Source: an uncultured Bacteroidota bacterium (GTDB lineage Bacteria; Bacteroidota; Bacteroidia; Bacteroidales; SZUA-534). From it: a stretch of DNA of 12,906 nt. The stretch covers positions 1-12,906 of the forward strand of contig CALBPW010000208.1 in NCBI GenBank assembly GCA_937899145.1, written 5' to 3'. The stretch's first letter is position 1, and every line of letters begins with the position of its first letter. The notes under the pieces were generated by a model that saw only the letters and a program-made list of their open reading frames with translations, was not told the DNA's origin and did not search any database. Shown here in pieces: positions 6,363-12,906 of the stretch. Position numbers and translations under genes: made by a program.

Positions 6363-8726
6363 TTAAAAATAGAATTCATCTTCCTGATTATCACTTTGGT
6401 GGCTTTCCGTTTGCTTTTCGTCGTAATCGGGGCAGTCAAAAGTTTCGTTCCAATCGGCTGGTTTTTCAAACTGCAACGATTCAGAGTAGCCAAGCGATTT
6501 ATCGTCATACACTTTCCTCATAAAACTTGCCCAGATTGGTAATGCCATATTTGCGCCCTGCCCGAGCACAAGTGAGTTAAAGTGTATGCTTCGCTCCTCG
6601 CCACCTGCCCATGCGCCACTGACAAGTGTTGGCGTAATGCCCATAAACCAGCCATCGGCTTGACTATTGGTGGTTCCTGTTTTGGCTGCCACTTGCGCCA
6701 TAATCTTCCAAGGATAATCGTCGCGCCAAATGCGAGAACCTGTACCTTTGCGCACCACGCCTCTCATCAATGTTAGCATCAGATATGCGGTGCGTTCGCT
6801 GATGGCTTCGTGCTTAACTGGTTGAAAATTAGCAAGCACATTGCCGTTTTTATCTTCAATTCGGGTTACAAAAATGGGTTGCGTATAAACGCCTTTGTTG
6901 GCATAGCAGCAGTAGGCGCTCACCATCTCGCACAGTGTCAAATCGGCCACGCCAAGGCAAATTGACGGCACTTGTGGGATGTCGCTTCTGATTCCCATAT
7001 TATGTGCTATTTGTATTACGGCTTTTGGTTTAAAACGATTCATCAGCCATGCCGATACGTTGTTGAGCGATTGTGCCAAGCCGTATTGCAGCGACACTTC
7101 GCGTCCAAGCAGACGGTCGCTACTGCCTGTCTTGGGTGTCCACGTAACGCCAGTTGTCGGGTCGGTGATGGTAACAGGCACGTTGAGCACGCGGTCGCAT
7201 GGCGTAAAGCCGTCCATCATAGCAAGCGTGTAAAGAAACGGCTTGAATGTTGAGCCAACTTGCCGTTTAGCTTTTGTAACATGGTCGTACTGGAAATATC
7301 GGTAATCGGGACCGCCAACATAGGCTTTTACGTAGCCTGTGTGCGGATCCATCGACATAAAACCTGCTTGTAAAAAATGTTTATAGTAGCGGATTGAATC
7401 CATTGGTGTCATCACAGTATCAATCTCACCTCGCCAACTAAAAATGGTCATCTCGGTTGGAGTGTTAAAGTTTTTTACAATGTCTTCCTCATTCCAACCT
7501 TTAACACGGCGCAATACTCTGTAACGCTCGCTACGCTTCATCGAGAGCGTCATAATATGCTTAACTTCCTCGTCGGTCAAATCGCTTGAAAATGGTGCGT
7601 TGGGTTGTCCCTTTTTCTCATAGTCGAACTGCCGTTGCAGTGTGTTTTTAAGATGCTCACATACAGTTTGTTCGGCATAGTTTTGCATTTTTGAATTGAC
7701 TGTTGTGTAAATCTTCAAGCCATCTTTATATATATTATATGGTGTGCCATCGGGTTTTAAATTCCTATTACACCAGCCATAGAGCGGATTTGTAGCCCAT
7801 TCGATTGAATCTTCAACATATTGAGCTTTCGATGAGTAATTTTTCTTTTCAGGTTTTGATGCGTTGAGCTGAATACGCAAAAACTCGCGGAAATAAGTCG
7901 CAGTGCCTATTTTGTGGTCAACTTTATGGAAATCGAGCCCCAATGGTAGCGCTTTTAGTGAGTCGTATTCAGCGCGAGTTAATTTGTCGTTAACATACAT
8001 CTGATATAAAACCACATTGCGCCTGTTGGTGGCGTTTTCGGGTCTGCGCACAGGGTTGTAAAGCGATGGATTTTTTGCCATTCCGACAAGCATTGCCGCT
8101 TGCTCAATACGCAAGTTTTGCGGTGTTGTGTTGAAGTAGATTTTTGAAGCCGATTTTACGCCAACTGCCAGATTCAGAAAGTCGAACTGATTGAAATACA
8201 TAGCGATAATCTCTTCTTTGGTGTAGCTGCGTTCAAGTTTAATGGCGATAATCCACTCGCGGAATTTTCGGTTTACAACTTGTAGCGCGTTGCTGAAATT
8301 TTCGCGTGGGAATAGCATTTTTGCCAATTGCTGCGATATGGTACTGCCGCCGCCCGAACTTTTGTTGCCCGACAATATGGTTTTGAAAAAGACGCGCACC
8401 AATCCCGGGAAATCGACCCCTGAATGTTTGTAGTAGCGTTTGTCTTCGGTAGATATCAGTGCATCAATAAGATAAGGCGATAATTCATCGTAAGTGCCAG
8501 AAGAGCGGTTCTCTTTAAAAAATGTTCCGAGCATCACACCATCTTCCGAATAAACCTCTGATGCCAAGTTACTTTTAGGGTTTTCAAGTTCCTCAAACGA
8601 GGGCATAAACCCTAAATTGCCATTCCAAATGTTGTAAAATAAAACTACAAATAAAACAACCGGAAAGCAGACAATGGAGCAAAGAATAATCTTCCACTGT
8701 TGCTGTTTTGTGATAGATAGCGCCAT
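6363..8726 (-). CDS. Penicillin-binding protein 1A, bifunctional transglycosylase/transpeptidase
   Basis: This 787-residue class A PBP polymerises lipid II and cross-links peptidoglycan at the outer face of the inner membrane. It has a short cytoplasmic tail, a membrane helix at about 12-32, then the GT51 domain. GT51 motifs are EDKRYYKHSGVD (94-105, with the catalytic Glu94), GGGSTISQQLAK (125-136) and a downstream ERSYTKEEIIAMYFNQ (165-180). The transpeptidase has all three motifs: SxxK as STFK (Ser492, Lys495), SxN as SLN (553-555), and KTGT (682-685). Length is normal for the family. The C-terminus is acidic and polar (from about 766). ATG at 8726 puts the helix in the right place. A terminator separates the gene from tRNA-Ser, so it should have its own promoter in 8727-8790; only a weak -7-like TATCTTTA (8745-8752) was found. 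It is first in a four-gene cluster. Confidence 0.95.
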   Translation of the reverse strand: MALSITKQQQWKIILCSIVCFPVVLFVVLFYNIWNGNLGFMPSFEELENPKSNLASEVYSEDGVMLGTFFKENRSSGTYDELSPYLIDALISTEDKRYYKHSGVDFPGLVRVFFKTILSGNKSSGGGSTISQQLAKMLFPRENFSNALQVVNRKFREWIIAIKLERSYTKEEIIAMYFNQFDFLNLAVGVKSASKIYFNTTPQNLRIEQAAMLVGMAKNPSLYNPVRRPENATNRRNVVLYQMYVNDKLTRAEYDSLKALPLGLDFHKVDHKIGTATYFREFLRIQLNASKPEKKNYSSKAQYVEDSIEWATNPLYGWCNRNLKPDGTPYNIYKDGLKIYTTVNSKMQNYAEQTVCEHLKNTLQRQFDYEKKGQPNAPFSSDLTDEEVKHIMTLSMKRSERYRVLRRVKGWNEEDIVKNFNTPTEMTIFSWRGEIDTVMTPMDSIRYYKHFLQAGFMSMDPHTGYVKAYVGGPDYRYFQYDHVTKAKRQVGSTFKPFLYTLAMMDGFTPCDRVLNVPVTITDPTTGVTWTPKTGSSDRLLGREVSLQYGLAQSLNNVSAWLMNRFKPKAVIQIAHNMGIRSDIPQVPSICLGVADLTLCEMVSAYCCYANKGVYTQPIFVTRIEDKNGNVLANFQPVKHEAISERTAYLMLTLMRGVVRKGTGSRIWRDDYPWKIMAQVAAKTGTTNSQADGWFMGITPTLVSGAWAGGEERSIHFNSLVLGQGANMALPIWASFMRKVYDDKSLGYSESLQFEKPADWNETFDCPDYDEKQTESHQSDNQEDEFYF

Positions 8727-8791
8727 ACAAAATGTTTTATGCGGTAAAGATAGAAGAATTTTGCATTGATTAATGAAAATGGAATAGATAG

Positions 8792-8831
8792 AAAAACAAA
8801 ACCTAAATTTACAATTGCAAATTTAGGTTTT
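8792..8831 (-). terminator. Rho-independent terminator of tRNA-Ser
   Basis: On the minus strand AAAACCTAAATTT and AAATTTAGGTTTT make a perfect 13-bp stem with an 8-nt loop (GCAATTGT), followed by G and five T. It begins 1 nt past the tRNA 3' end, and separates tRNA-Ser from PBP1A. The stem is AT-rich but long. Confidence 0.8.
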
Positions 8832-8832
8832 G

Positions 8833-8920
8833 CGGAGAGGACGAGATTCGAACTCGTGGTACACTAATCGCGTACGGCAGTTTAGCAAACTGCTGGTTTC
8901 AGCCACTCACCCACCTCTCC
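8833..8920 (-). tRNA. tRNA-Ser (anticodon GCT)
   Basis: The 88-nt sequence on the minus strand starts GGAGAGG and ends CCTCTCC plus discriminator G, with a perfect 7-bp acceptor stem. The anticodon stem CAGTT/AACTG holds GCT, which reads AGC/AGU serine codons. The T-arm (ACGAG, TTCGAAT, CTCGT) and a long variable arm are complete. CCA is not encoded. Confidence 0.95.
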
Positions 8921-8940
8921 AAGTGTTCTGTGCTGAACCT

Positions 8941-8956
8941 CTTTACTTACGTAAAG
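8941..8956. repeat. Short inverted repeat in tRNA-Ser leader
   Basis: CTTTAC, TTAC and GTAAAG form a perfect 6-bp stem with a 4-nt loop, lying between the promoter and the tRNA 5' end. It could be a processing or pausing hairpin, or chance. Confidence 0.25.
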
Positions 8957-8961
8957 CGGCA

Positions 8962-8992
8962 CAAAAGTATTAAATTGACATTCATTAGCAAA
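8962..8992 (-). promoter_or_regulatory. Bacteroidota-type promoter of tRNA-Ser
   Basis: On the minus strand, the -33 box TTTG (8989-8992), a 19-bp spacer and the -7 box TACTTTTG (8962-8969) match the Bacteroidota consensus exactly, with the same spacing as the tRNA-Leu promoter. The predicted transcription start is about 35 nt before the tRNA. Confidence 0.8.
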
Positions 8993-9082
8993 TTTTTGTT
9001 AACATTTTTTTGCTCTCAGGCTTTTTCTTTTCGAACGCGAATAACAGTCAATGCTGATTAATAATATGTTATGCTCGGGATG

Positions 9083-9100
9083 TTCGGGCAAATGCCCGAA
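9083..9100. repeat. GC-rich palindrome with 2-nt centre
   Basis: TTCGGGCA, AA, TGCCCGAA is a perfect 8-bp inverted repeat with a 2-nt centre, in AT-rich intergenic DNA (8993-9151) between the tRNA-Ser promoter and the serine hydrolase stop. There is no T-tract after it on either strand. Just upstream on the minus strand is a -7-like TATCTTTG (9110-9117), with TTTG 23 bp further (9141-9144). It could be a protein-binding site or the 5' hairpin of a small transcript. No gene was seen in this 230-nt gap. Confidence 0.4.
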
Positions 9101-9151
9101 GCGGTGGAACAAAGATAAGGAAAATCTAAGGAAGGTTAAACAAAAAATATG

Positions 9152-10396
9152 CTACTCAACTGACAATGTGTCGTATAAGCTAACTTGATTTGTATCCGCT
9201 TCAATTGCAACTGAATCAGTTTCTTCAAAATTTATATTGTCGGGCAATGCTGATGGATAGAGAATACTCAAAATTTGATTAAAACTTACGCCCCCGCTCC
9301 GATTGCTATTGTTGCGCAAAACAACAATGGTTGTAGTATCTTGCGGAACGCGTACAAGCATTGTTTTAAAACCATGCCACCAACCACTATGATACTGAAT
9401 TTTAATGCTATCGGCATAGGTTGCCAAACGCCAGCCGTAGCCATAATTAGTGCGTGCTGTGGGGCGCATTCCCATCGGTTGAAAGGCAAGTTGCAAAGTA
9501 TCGTGATTTATGATTTTATCGGTGTAAAGTGCTTGGTCCCAAGTAAATAAGTCGGTAATTGTAGAGTAGATACCTTTGTCACCAAGAAAATGGTCTAAAT
9601 AATTGTCGGTGGCGGCAGTGCGATTTACGTAACCTGTTGCATGTGGTGGATAATCAACACTTTTCATTGCGCGATAAGCAAAAGTGTTGCTCATTTTTAA
9701 AGGCTGAAAAATATTTTGTTGCAGATACGATTCGAACTTTAAGCCCGAAACAGCCTCAACCACAGCCGCCAACACCGCATATCCTGTGTTGCTATATTGA
9801 AATCGGCGATTTGGATAGAAATATCTTCCTGCATTGGCTTCAATCAGTTCCGAAACAATTTGTTGATTGCTAAAGAACTCATCGTCAAGCATTTTCTTAC
9901 GGTCGCACAAATAGCAATAATTTGGCAAGCCAGAACGATGCACAAGCAGCTGATGAATAGTAATATCAGCATACGGGAAACTTGGCAAATAACTGATAAC
10001 CTTATCGTTAAGTTGAAGCTTTCCTTGCTCATAAAGTTGCAAAACCGCGACTGCTGTAAACTGTTTTGAAACCGATGCGAGCTGGAATGCTGTGGTATCG
10101 GTAATGGTATCGCGCGTTTTGTAATCGGCAAAACCATGCGAAAAAGTATATAAAATGCTGTCTTTCTGCCCGATAAGCATTGCACCATTAAATTTAGGCT
10201 TGTCTGACATAAACAACATCAAATCGTTAATTTTCTCAATTTGCCGAGGCGTGTATGTTATCGATTTTTTAGGTGATAATGAAGGTGTTACAATGTTTTT
10301 TGGCTCTTCATTATCGTTCAAAGAAAAAATAACGGCAAGCATTGCAATTGTGGCAATCGATAAGGCTATTTCCGATTTGTAGTCAGCAATTTTCAT
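9152..10396 (-). CDS. Membrane-anchored beta-lactamase-family serine hydrolase
   Basis: This is a 414-residue protein of the serine beta-lactamase/class C-like hydrolase family (PF00144), which also contains peptidoglycan carboxypeptidases and esterases. Numbering from the ATG at 10396: a membrane helix at about 9-25, then a short linker. The nucleophile motif SxxK is SVSK (Ser108, Lys111), the YxN motif is YSN (201-203), and the third motif takes the HxG form, HSG (336-338). LLVHRSGLPNY (151-161) is also typical. All catalytic elements are present, so an active enzyme on the periplasmic side is likely; the substrate is unknown. An in-frame ATG 18 nt upstream (10414) would add MFIFAP. I prefer 10396 because a -7 box (10402-10409) overlaps the extra codons. 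The gene is divergent from the outer-membrane operon. Confidence 0.8.
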   Translation of the reverse strand: MKIADYKSEIALSIATIAMLAVIFSLNDNEEPKNIVTPSLSPKKSITYTPRQIEKINDLMLFMSDKPKFNGAMLIGQKDSILYTFSHGFADYKTRDTITDTTAFQLASVSKQFTAVAVLQLYEQGKLQLNDKVISYLPSFPYADITIHQLLVHRSGLPNYCYLCDRKKMLDDEFFSNQQIVSELIEANAGRYFYPNRRFQYSNTGYAVLAAVVEAVSGLKFESYLQQNIFQPLKMSNTFAYRAMKSVDYPPHATGYVNRTAATDNYLDHFLGDKGIYSTITDLFTWDQALYTDKIINHDTLQLAFQPMGMRPTARTNYGYGWRLATYADSIKIQYHSGWWHGFKTMLVRVPQDTTTIVVLRNNSNRSGGVSFNQILSILYPSALPDNINFEETDSVAIEADTNQVSLYDTLSVE

Positions 10397-10401
10397 CGGC
10401 G

Positions 10402-10431
10402 CAAAAATAAACATTTGCAGAATAGTTAAAA
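10402..10431 (-). promoter_or_regulatory. Candidate promoter of serine hydrolase
   Basis: The -7 box TATTTTTG (10402-10409, minus strand) fits TAnnTTTG exactly. The -33 is a weaker TTTT (10428-10431) at an 18-bp spacer. It would place the transcript start at or next to the ATG at 10396, implying a leaderless or nearly leaderless mRNA. Confidence 0.45.
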
Positions 10432-10447
10432 TTGGAATTTATATTTG
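10414..10447 (+). promoter_or_regulatory. Candidate promoter of barrel/protease/HhH operon
   Basis: The -33 box TTTG (10414-10417), a 22-bp spacer (longer than usual) and the -7 box TATATTTG (10440-10447) fit the Bacteroidota pattern. The predicted start leaves a leader of about 25 nt before the GTG at 10478. It overlaps the divergent minus-strand promoter. Confidence 0.5.
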
Positions 10448-10477
10448 TTTATCTTGCACCAAAAAATATTGCATATA

Positions 10478-11278
10478 GTGAGCAAAAACAGATTTTTAAT
10501 CGCATTTTCACTAATTATCAGCACATTAACCGTTAATGCGCAAGATGGCAATTTTGCAGCAATGGGCAATGCGTCGGTAATGCAAAGCGGCTTGTGGGCG
10601 GTTAATAACAACCAAGCAGGACTTGCTGATATTCAACGTTTTGAGGTTGGCGTATGCTACCAAAACCGATTCAAATTATCGGAAACAAGCACAAAAACAA
10701 TAGCTACCGCTCTGCACACTCGGACAGGCAATTTTGCGCTGAGTTTCAATAGATTTGGTTATTCGCTTTATTCCGAAAACAGTTTCGGTTTGGCATACGC
10801 ACGAACATTTGGAGGCACTGTCTCAGCTGGTCTGCAATTCGATTATCTAAATATCAATCAAACAAATGAGTATGGCGACAAAGGTGTATTTTTGTTTGAA
10901 GTGGGATTAATTGCGCAACCTATTAATAATCTGCGAATTGGCGCGCACATCTACAACCCGACAAAAGCAAAAATGGCTGAGTACGAAGATGAGCGCGTAA
11001 ACACATCGTTACGATTCGGATTAAACTACTTCTTCTCAAAAACAGTGCAAGCCGCCGCCGAAATAGAAAAAACTGTGCAAACCGATTTGCGATATAAAAT
11101 TGGCATTGAGTATCAGATAATTGCCAATTTATTTCTGCGCACAGGGTTTAGATCAGAACCAAATGAATTTACTTTTGGCACTGGCTACACATTTAAATAT
11201 TTCACCTTCGACCTTTCGTTTTCAACGCACCAATATTTACCAATGTCAACACAATTATCGTTAAATTTCAGATTATGA
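10478..11278 (+). CDS. Outer-membrane beta-barrel protein, PorV/FadL-like
   Basis: This 266-residue protein starts at GTG, which opens a clear signal peptide (SKNRFLIAFSLIISTLTVNA, cleavage before QDG near residue 22). The frame could be extended to a TTG at 10445, but that lies inside the predicted -7 box and would bury the signal peptide, so I reject it. After cleavage, GNFAAMGNASVMQSG.W..NNNQAGLA (25-50) resembles the PorV/FadL-type opening 'GG....A....WNPAGLA' of Bacteroidota outer-membrane barrels. The rest is alternating beta strands with aromatic girdles, ending in LSLNFRL. It is small for FadL. The role is unknown; it may be a partner of the next two genes. Its TGA overlaps the next ATG (ATGA). 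Confidence 0.7.
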   Translation: MSKNRFLIAFSLIISTLTVNAQDGNFAAMGNASVMQSGLWAVNNNQAGLADIQRFEVGVCYQNRFKLSETSTKTIATALHTRTGNFALSFNRFGYSLYSENSFGLAYARTFGGTVSAGLQFDYLNINQTNEYGDKGVFLFEVGLIAQPINNLRIGAHIYNPTKAKMAEYEDERVNTSLRFGLNYFFSKTVQAAAEIEKTVQTDLRYKIGIEYQIIANLFLRTGFRSEPNEFTFGTGYTFKYFTFDLSFSTHQYLPMSTQLSLNFRL

Positions 11279-12144
11279 AAATGCTGTTCGATTTTTGGGC
11301 GTTTACGTTGCAGCTCTTAACCACAACCGGCTTGCAAATTTTATCCATTTTCGGAAATTTTATAATCTTCGGACTCATTTTATACTTATTATCCCGCTAC
11401 ACCCGACGCCTGTATGTCAACGTGTTAGGCGAAAAATCCGACATTTATTTCACGGGTTGGCTTGGCACTCCTATTCACGAGCTTGGACACGCTTTGATGT
11501 GTTTTCCGTTTATGCACAAGGTAACCGAAATCCAGCTTTACAAGCCAAATTCAGAAGACGGAACACTTGGTTATGTTAACCACGCTTATAATCCGCACAA
11601 TCCTTGGGCGTTGATTGGCAATTTTTTTATCGCCATGGGTCCAATAATTTTCGGCTCGGTAGTTATCTTTTTGTTAGTCAGATTTTTATTGCCAAATAAT
11701 CAACAAATTCTTGCCGCATTAAATAGCAATGCGGTTATTTTAACAACAATTGATAATGTTGGTATCTTTTTTAGACAAACAAGCGCATCAACAATTAACA
11801 TAATATCAGCGCTGTTCAATGCCGAAAATTTTCGGCATTGGCAATTTTGGGTATTTCTATACATCTGCATCTGTGTATCAGCGCACATGGAACTCAGCCC
11901 TCCTGATTTAAAAGGATTATGGTCGGGTGCGGTTTCAATTATTATTATACTCTTGATTCTTAACATAATATTTATTCTAACGGGTATCAACGGAAATTCA
12001 TTTATAATCAGCATCGGACACCTAACAAGCCTTACAACAGGTATTTTTACTTTAGCTGTTGTCATTTCGGCATTAAACTGCGGACTAACCTTTATACTGT
12101 TGAATATCATAAACTTACTGACTCACAAACAGTTTTCTATTTAA
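11275..12144 (+). CDS. M50-like integral membrane metalloprotease
   Basis: This 289-residue membrane protein has a zinc-binding HELGH (His68, Glu69, His72) within TGWLGTPIHELGHALMC (60-76), inside a hydrophobic helix as in site-2 and M50 proteases. A second conserved-looking motif AHMELSPPDLKG (203-214) precedes the C-terminal helices. It holds the only nearby acidic or His candidates for a third zinc ligand; the standard 'NPxPLDG' motif is absent. NPWALIGNFFIAMGPIIFG (109-127) resembles the helix following the active site in Bacteroidota members. About six membrane segments are predicted. The ATG overlaps the barrel gene stop (ATGA), and the next gene starts 1 nt after its stop, so all three are probably coupled. 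It may cleave within the membrane; the substrate is unknown. The palindrome at 11817-11840 lies inside. Confidence 0.65.
   Translation: MKMLFDFWAFTLQLLTTTGLQILSIFGNFIIFGLILYLLSRYTRRLYVNVLGEKSDIYFTGWLGTPIHELGHALMCFPFMHKVTEIQLYKPNSEDGTLGYVNHAYNPHNPWALIGNFFIAMGPIIFGSVVIFLLVRFLLPNNQQILAALNSNAVILTTIDNVGIFFRQTSASTINIISALFNAENFRHWQFWVFLYICICVSAHMELSPPDLKGLWSGAVSIIIILLILNIIFILTGINGNSFIISIGHLTSLTTGIFTLAVVISALNCGLTFILLNIINLLTHKQFSI
11817..11840. repeat. Perfect 24-bp palindrome inside the protease gene
   Basis: The half-site CAATGCCGAAAA (11817-11828) is followed directly by its exact reverse complement (11829-11840) with no spacer. It lies within codons of the M50-like gene (around residues 181-189). 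No adjacent T-tract is seen. Function unknown: a binding site, a cruciform or chance. Confidence 0.6.
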
Positions 12145-12145
12145 A

Positions 12146-12906
12146 ATGCGCAGGGTTGCTTTTGTTATATTGATAATGTTTTCCGCCATAAAAATCATGG
12201 CACAAGACGATGCTGCAAAACGGCAAACAATCGAAACTCTGCTTGAAGACATTGCCGAAACCATTGAAGACGAAACCGACATCGAACAACTGTCTGAAGA
12301 TTTAGAATATTTCTTGCAAAATCCTATCAATCTGAATAATACAAATGGTGGAGAATTAGAAAAATTGCATTTTTTGAACGAATTTCAGATAATCAGCCTT
12401 CTAAATTACATAAAACGCAATGGGCAAATGTTAACAATATACGAATTGCTTATTGTTGATGGATTCGACTATGTTGACGCTCAACGCCTACTCCCATTTG
12501 TAACTATCAATCAATCGGAAGAAAAGAACGAATTTAACATAAAGCTGGCTTTGAAATACGGACGCAACGAATTGCTAACACGCGCATCGTTTGTAGGCGA
12601 AGAACAAGACGGATTCTCCAATGTATCTGATTCACTGCGAAACGCAAAACCAGAAAAATATTATCCGGGTAATCAGATGCGACTTTTCAGCCGATACTCG
12701 TTCAATTTCAATAAGCAAATTATGGCAGGCATAACAGCCGAAAAAGACCCCGGTGAGCAATTTTTCCGCGGTCATCAGAAAAAAGGATTCGACTACTACT
12801 CAGCATTTATCGCCATAAACGATTTTTGGAAAGTTAAAACGTTGATTATAGGCGATTTTCAAGCAAAATTCGGGCAAGGATTAGTTGTTTGGTCAGGTAT
12901 GTCAAC
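12146..12906 (+). CDS. Secreted helix-hairpin-helix protein with barrel-like C-terminal part, partial
   Basis: The gene is cut by the right edge after 253 codons. It starts with a signal peptide (MRRVAFVILIMFSAIKIMA, cleavage before Gln20), then an acidic helical linker (21-55). A helix-hairpin-helix region of the ComEA kind occupies about 50-120: LEYFLQNPINLNN (53-65), LEKLHFLNEFQIISLLNYI (71-89) and LTIYELLIVDGFDYVDAQRL (96-115). After that come beta-rich segments including IIGDFQAKFGQGLVVWSG (234-251), which match the barrel-like part of Bacteroidota HhH-domain proteins of about 600-700 residues. The ATG is 1 nt after the upstream stop. This family is common in Bacteroidota next to such a barrel gene and its role is unknown. 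HhH domains usually bind DNA, but secretion makes this uncertain. Confidence 0.75.
   Translation, partial: MRRVAFVILIMFSAIKIMAQDDAAKRQTIETLLEDIAETIEDETDIEQLSEDLEYFLQNPINLNNTNGGELEKLHFLNEFQIISLLNYIKRNGQMLTIYELLIVDGFDYVDAQRLLPFVTINQSEEKNEFNIKLALKYGRNELLTRASFVGEEQDGFSNVSDSLRNAKPEKYYPGNQMRLFSRYSFNFNKQIMAGITAEKDPGEQFFRGHQKKGFDYYSAFIAINDFWKVKTLIIGDFQAKFGQGLVVWSGMS

Noticed and set aside
6323..6542. Several ORFs around the 3' end of PBP1A
   Set aside because: They are out-of-frame shadows of PBP1A and its spacer, with no start context or family resemblance.
8745..8780. Promoter of PBP1A
   Set aside because: Only a partial -7 (TATCTTTA) is present, with no TTTG at a normal distance; too weak to annotate.
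10397..10414. Upstream ATG for the serine hydrolase
   Set aside because: The -7 box TATTTTTG falls inside these codons, so a transcript from it would not contain this ATG. Not excluded if another promoter is used.
10445..10477. Upstream TTG start for the barrel gene
   Set aside because: It lies in the predicted -7 box and would place 11 residues before an otherwise standard signal peptide.
1..12906. CRISPR array, insertion sequence or rRNA
   Set aside because: No regularly spaced direct repeats, transposase motifs or rRNA-like sequence were seen on either strand.

Overview
The window looks like the chromosome of a Bacteroidota bacterium, most likely Bacteroidales. Three things point there. 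Two tRNA genes have promoters of the Bacteroidota type (TTTG, 19 bp, TAnnTTTG). Protein families typical of the phylum are present: DUF4834, a PorV-like outer-membrane barrel, a secreted helix-hairpin-helix protein and a DUF3352/propeller protein. Most starts also lack a Shine-Dalgarno sequence. No database search was possible, so family names rest on motifs recognised by eye.

Left end (1-1260): the 3' part of a phage tail-fibre or surface-type gene with a LamG-like domain. It stops resembling its family exactly at an A8 tract (1181-1188), and the tract is also the T-tract of a leftward terminator belonging to the neighbouring sequence. The junction is abrupt: either an insertion or deletion boundary or an assembly chimera. 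It is the oddest part of the window.

Middle (1398-8920, all on the minus strand): reading leftwards there is tRNA-Ser(GCT) with promoter and terminator. Next comes a tight cluster of four genes: penicillin-binding protein 1A, a membrane-anchored DUF3352 protein with a C-terminal beta-propeller, an MntP-like membrane protein, and the small membrane protein DUF4834. Then come tRNA-Leu(CAA) with its own promoter and a strong terminator, and an acyltransferase-3 family membrane protein that lacks the usual catalytic histidine. The four-gene cluster is probably one transcript, with 1-bp overlap or 1-nt spacing at two junctions and 51 nt at the third. It links peptidoglycan synthesis to uncharacterised envelope proteins.

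Right end (9152-12906): a membrane-anchored beta-lactamase-family serine hydrolase on the minus strand faces away from a plus-strand operon. The two transcripts probably start from overlapping divergent promoters in about 45 bp. The plus-strand operon encodes an outer-membrane barrel, a HELGH-motif membrane metalloprotease, and a secreted helix-hairpin-helix protein cut by the window end. The genes overlap or sit 1 nt apart, so they are probably translationally coupled.

No CRISPR array, insertion sequence, integrase, rRNA or complete prophage is visible. The best candidates for undescribed biology are the barrel/protease/HhH operon and the PBP1A/DUF3352-propeller/MntP-like/DUF4834 operon. A perfect 24-bp palindrome inside the protease gene is a separate unexplained signal.
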